64,000 bases of DNA. It comes from Kondoa malvinella. Its lineage: Eukaryota > Basidiomycota > Agaricostilbomycetes > Agaricostilbales > Kondoaceae. Position 1 is the first letter of the stretch. Every line of letters begins with the position of its first letter. The stretch is from contig BCIM01000007.1 in NCBI GenBank assembly GCA_039545315.1, positions 986,115-1,050,114 of the forward strand, read 5' to 3'. The notes below the pieces were generated by a model that was not told the DNA's origin, ran no database searches, and worked only from the letters and a program-made list of their open reading frames with translations. A program made the position numbers and the translations under genes. This document shows positions 60,344 through 64,000 of the stretch, piece by piece.

Positions 60344-61247
60344 TTATATATTCGCACACAACAGAATATTTGCGTGCTTGCGTTCAAGCCTTCACTTCAA
60401 GGCTGCATTGATGGCTCGTATATGCTTGTGTATCACGGGGCAACGGGCTGTACTTTGGCAGAGAGGAGCAGAGCAGTGTCGGACCAGATTGCGATGTGTC
60501 ACCACTTTAAGGCAACCCGTTTGTCTTCTGAGGCTTCTAGGACAGAAGCGCCTGACGTAGTACAAAGAGCGCCTTTAATTTGCTGTGGTTCCGTGGACTG
60601 TATTGGCTGACGAGCGGACTTGTATGATTCGACGAAGCTTCTCAAGGTAATCTAGTTGAGATGTATAGCGATCTGACACTTTCTAATATATGTTTGCTGT
60701 GCACTGTGCAAGGTCTAGAGGGTCGTCTAAGGGTATATAGCGTGAATGGGCGTCGTTGTGATGCGTTCAAGTTTGAGGAGCCGACGAATTTCTTGGCTGC
60801 CGACAGCGAACAATGCAGATGGATCGCTCAAATCCTTTCTTGCTCTAAGCCCAACACAACTGGTTGTAGTGGCGATTAGGAAATTGGGGCTCAAAGAGAG
60901 TTCTCCATTACAGCATTCACCGAATTCACAGATGTCTCTGAGGAGAGGGACGACTTACCGATCATCGGCATCCGATTCCGACTCGTCTTTGCCTGCATAA
61001 GGAAGGTGTCTGAGAGATACCAACCTGTGTGAAAATATTGCAGGTCACCAGAAATTTCGAGAGAGTCACTGCTGCGGACTTTAGCGCGAGATGATAAGAA
61101 TAGAACACCAGGACCAGGACGCGATGCAGGCAGGACGCGTTCAGGGAGTAGAGCAATGCAGTGACAAGACAGGTCCACACATTGCAGACGCCGAATTCGA
61201 TTCCTGCAATCATAAAGTCCATCCATGTACATCGAGGGGCGACAGTA
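60344..61247. other. Promoter of the kinase and 3' region of capping protein
   Basis: About 900 bases. A - strand frame from the ATG at 61232 gives protein-like sequence (PGPGVLFLSSRAKVRSSDSL, GDLQYFHTGWYLSD) with a perfect GTAAGT donor and a possible end at 60828, but it begins 15 bases after the capping-protein stop, so it may be a 3' untranslated read-through of chance. The rest is featureless. Confidence 0.35.
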
Positions 61248-62619
61248 TTACGCCTTCTTCAAATCACTCCCTAGCTTATAGCTTGATATCCCTTCTCGCA
61301 TGGATCAGCCCTGTATCCGCTTACAGATAGACAAGCACTCACTGTTCCAATCCAACTTTTGCTTATGCACCGGCAAAGCCCTTCTAAGCTCCTTGAAAGT
61401 CTTTTCGCTCATTTCGTAATACGCTTCATTGACCGACATTTGGTAATCGTGTTCCGCAGTGCCAATCTTCTTGAGCACATCTTTAGCTATTGCTGCAGGT
61501 TCTGCAGTGCCATTAATTTGGAATTCGACCTGTGACTCTCACATTCCAGCATTGGTAAGCAAAGGTAGACAAAGACACTCACAGGTAAAGAAGCATGCAT
61601 CTGGACGTTCCCTTGTTCGTAATAATGCACATTGACCATCATCTCGCCCTCGACGGTCCCAGCGTCCAGATCAACTTCGTAGTGCGACCGCCAACGACCA
61701 GTCCAGAAATTTGAAGGATTGTATCGATTACCTACTAGGTAGAGAGCGAATTTCTTGGCTAATGGTTCGGCTGGTGCGGCTGGGGTAGGTTCAACTGGTG
61801 CAGGTTCTGTTGCTTCGGCAGAAGGGTCTTCTTCGGTAGGTTCAGAGGTAGATTCGACCGGGCTTTCGGGTTCTGTCGTTGAAGTACTGCTTGAAGGAGG
61901 TGGAGCAAGAGTGTATGCTGAGCCGACACCTTGAGAATAGTAATTTGTGGCATAGGCTGTTACGGATGTTTCGAGCGCGGCTCTTATTGTACTGTCAGCG
62001 TACGATCATGTAGATAGGTAGAAGCATTACCTTATCGGCTCGAGCTCTTCGTGCACAGGGAGGGGTTGCAAGTCGGACGCGCGCTGTCAAGCCATACGTT
62101 TCAGCTAGGTTCCAAGAAACAAGCAAGCAGAGGGACTGACCAGCTGAACATGATCAAACTCGAAAGTCTGCTTTGACCTAGGATCCATAAAGCGCTTGGG
62201 CTGTCCAGGTAATTGAGATGCTTTGCAGATCAAGACCTGTGCGCTTCATCTGAGCGTCGACTCTTCGCGAGCGCAACAGCAGCAACGCACTCCTTCATTC
62301 GCACCAGGCAGCTCGGCAACAGTATATTGCTCAATGTTGTACTGCTCGAACGCAGGTCCAATTCCAGCTTCCAGAGCAGCGTCATCTTGTATGATGGTAC
62401 GAATGTCTGCACGACACAAACAGAGGCACGGGATCAGAGAAGATACGCTAAGAGCGTAATAGCGCTTGCCATTAAACACGTCGTTGATCTCCCCAGCGGG
62501 TGACGCCAACAGCATCTGGGACACTTTCGAGATCTTTGGGAGAGAATGGAACAGTCAGCCCCTGCTATCCGAGCGACAGCGCTGCGTGAGCCTGCCTTTT
62601 CTTCAATTGAGAGCTCCAT
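61248..62619 (-). CDS. CAP1: F-actin capping protein alpha subunit
   Basis: Alpha subunit of CapZ, which caps actin-filament barbed ends in patches. The start is MELSIEEK, continuing after an intron as ISKVSQMLLASPAGEINDVF, NDIRTIIQDDAAL, then IEQYTVAELPGA, and KRFMDPRSKQTFEFDHVQL. The C-terminal part has KFALYLVGNRYNPSNFWTGR, WRSHYEVD, GEMMVNVHYYEQGNVQ, then MSEKTFKELRRALPVHKQKL. The last exon, reached by an intron from GTGAGT to GCGAG, reads DWNKGISSYKLGSDLKKA, matching the actin-binding tail, and stops at 61248-61250. Two introns use GC donors (62534-62595 and 62407-62469). Between VTAYATNYYSQG and KFALYL is a 50-residue Pro/Glu/Thr/Ser-rich insert not found in animal CapZ. An in-frame ATG at 62646 could add nine residues. 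Confidence 0.95.
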
Positions 62620-62711
62620 TGGTGTCGCCTGTTGGTTGCTCTCCAACCTCGTCCTGTGTTGTCAACTTCCCTGCCTTGGCCGTACTCGTCAGCACGGAGC
62701 CACACATCAGC
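62620..62711. promoter_or_regulatory. Very short bidirectional promoter
   Basis: Only 92 bases separate the starts of capping protein alpha (-) and derlin (+). Both promoters and 5' leaders must fit in or overlap coding sequence. If the upstream ATG at 62646 of capping protein is used the gap is 65 bases. Confidence 0.55.
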
Positions 62712-63704
62712 ATGGATCTGGACAACATACCTCGTGTGACAGGCGTCTTCTTGGGCTCAGCAGTCGCAATGTCGCTTCTAGTTGTGCGTGTCATCTCGCC
62801 TTACATGTCCAACTCAGGGCTCAGCTGGTTGGACTCGCACAGCAATGTCATTTCGTGACGCCTTTCCAGCTGTTCTATGCGCCTAAACCAGTCTTCATGC
62901 AAGGTCAAGCTTGGCGACTTGTAGTATGTCCATTCCCCCTCAACTATATGTCATGAGCTGACACGGCGTACAGACCAACTTTCTCTTCTTCGGACAGCTC
63001 TCGCTTGATTTCTGCTTCCATCTCTTCTTCTTTGCGAGATATTCTAAAATGCTCGAATCGGGCGCGTTTCATGGAAGACCGGCGGATTTCGTTTGGATGC
63101 TCATGATCTGCTGCGCTTTGCTATTGGTCAGTAGAGAATTACTCGCTTTAGCTTGGGCTAATGTAAGCGGATACTTTTGCTGACAGCTGCTGGCACCTCT
63201 TTCACCATCACCATTCCTTTCTTCCCCCTTCTCCTTTACACTAGTCTACATCTGGTCTCGCCTCAACCCGTACGCAATTTCCTCTGCTTCGATCTTATCA
63301 CTGCTAACGAGCGCAGGCATATCCGATTATCACTCTTCGGCGTAGTAACAATCACAGCACCTTACCTACCATACGCCCTAGTCCTCTTCTCCTGGGTCCT
63401 AAGCTCTTCTTTACAAAGTGTCATTGGTGATTTGCTAGGGATAGCTGTTGGGCATTTCTATTACTTTTTCGCCTTTGTGTGGAAAGAAGAAATGGGGAGC
63501 GGACAGAAGTGAGTGTTTGGTCTCTGCGGTATACACGTGCTCATAGTAGGTATAGGAACGTGCTGGACACACCTTATATACTGTCGGTCGTGTTGCTATT
63601 CGGTGCTTTCAGCATCTGACCCGGTGCTTTTGGCTGACAGGAAACGACTCATCGAAGGTCAACCGGAACCGGAAGAACCTGCTCAAGCTCAAGCTGCTCA
63701 GTAG
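62712..63704 (+). CDS. Derlin (Der1/Dfm1 family), ERAD membrane protein
   Basis: Rhomboid-like pseudoprotease that helps move misfolded proteins out of the ER. Spliced blocks: MDLDNIPRVTGVFLGSAVAM, HFVTPFQLFYAPKPVFMQGQ, AWRLVTNFLFFGQLSLDFCF with the conserved WR motif, FFARYSKMLESGAFHGRPAD, FVWMLMICCALLL, LSSPFSFTLVYIWSRLNP, IRLSLFGVVTITAPYLPYAL and LLGIAVGHFYYFFAFVW. No catalytic Ser/His pair is present, as expected. The C-terminal cytosolic tail is KRLIEGQPEPEEPAQAQAAQ. The first intron is 62784-62824 (41 bases, GTGCGT..CTCAG); without it the frame is broken. The tail is short and lacks an evident p97-binding SHP box. Confidence 0.93.
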
Positions 63705-64000
63705 ATCTGTCGGATGAAAGCAGAGCAGTGGACAGGAAAGGAAAGGAAGCTGTGCTATAGTGTGACATATGAACTGTAATCGACAAGCCAGGTACGATTG
63801 AATGCTGTTCTTCAGTCTCCTGACTGATTTCGCTGCACCGGGCTTACAGGTGCTGGTCAATCTGGACGACTCTCGCCTGGTCAGTAGCCTTTGCATCAAG
63901 CGTTGGCACGAATTTAGCTGCGAACGACAAGGAGGGCTACTCCTACCATATAGAGCCATTGTCCACCTTTCGCCGGTTTGCAAGGACGACACCTTCTTTT
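63705..64000. other. Right edge, no supported gene
   Basis: After the derlin stop. A - strand frame enters from the right edge with no recognisable motif and overlaps the end of derlin, so it is not called as a gene. Confidence 0.3.

Noticed and set aside
62800..62870. Apparent frameshift in derlin after ISPYM
   Set aside because: The 41-base intron 62784-62824 removes it and gives the family sequence FVTPFQLFY.
1..64000. tRNA, rRNA, transposon or CRISPR features
   Set aside because: Scanned for tRNA box B-like GGTTCGANTCC, long direct or inverted repeats and regularly spaced repeats; none convincing was seen by eye.

Overview
The window is nuclear DNA of a basidiomycete fungus. Three things point there: almost every gene is cut by very short introns (about 40-65 bases, GT..AG, with CTNAN branch motifs just before the acceptor); the gene order is compact, mixes both strands and leaves little space between genes; and the families present are fungal, several of them typical of Basidiomycota (DUF6534-like seven-helix proteins, a CPL1-like cysteine-rich secreted protein, small secreted double-psi beta-barrel proteins). 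I see no rRNA, tRNA, CRISPR or clear transposon. A yeast-like or dimorphic member of Pucciniomycotina or Ustilaginomycotina is my guess; the sequence alone does not settle the species.

Layout. 0.6-5.7 kb, + strand: an MFS transporter, the Golgi stacking protein GRASP and mitochondrial malate dehydrogenase. 6-18 kb, a more accessory block: a cytochrome P450 (-) and a GMC flavin oxidoreductase (+) share a 450-base divergent promoter, followed by two paralogous DUF6534-like membrane proteins (-) on either side of a SAP-domain nuclear protein (+). 18.3-20.6 kb: a lysine-rich, probably chromatin-associated protein. 21.4-26.7 kb: a long cysteine-rich secreted mosaic protein. 26.7-29.4 kb: genes I could not fully resolve. 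29.4-34.2 kb: DNA polymerase eta and a second P450. 34.3-38.7 kb: a very acidic nuclear protein, then a GNAT acetyltransferase. 40.2-42.5 kb: two secreted double-psi beta-barrel paralogues. 43.5-50.5 kb: VAP, a small basic protein, a secreted lectin-like protein, an F-box protein and SGF29 of SAGA. 50.8-60.3 kb, all - strand: an STK32/YANK-like AGC kinase, an ADP1-like ABCG transporter with an EGF-like ectodomain, and a CaMKK/Sak1-like kinase. 61.2-63.7 kb: actin capping protein alpha and a derlin, divergent from a 92-base promoter.

How the parts relate. Most genes are unlinked housekeeping functions: secretory pathway (GRASP, VAP, derlin), chromatin (SGF29), DNA damage tolerance (Pol eta), actin, TCA cycle and signalling. 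The only stretch that resembles a functional cluster is MFS / P450 / GMC oxidoreductase at 0.6-11.9 kb, which could be a small catabolic or secondary-metabolite group. Gene models below were spliced by eye from reading frame, family motifs and splice consensus; internal exon edges are less certain than gene identity. The clearest irregularities are a one-base frameshift in the FAD-binding region of the GMC gene, an F-box gene that reads through only if a 56-base coding-like segment is removed, three GC-AG introns, and several protein-like reading frames without a recognisable family.
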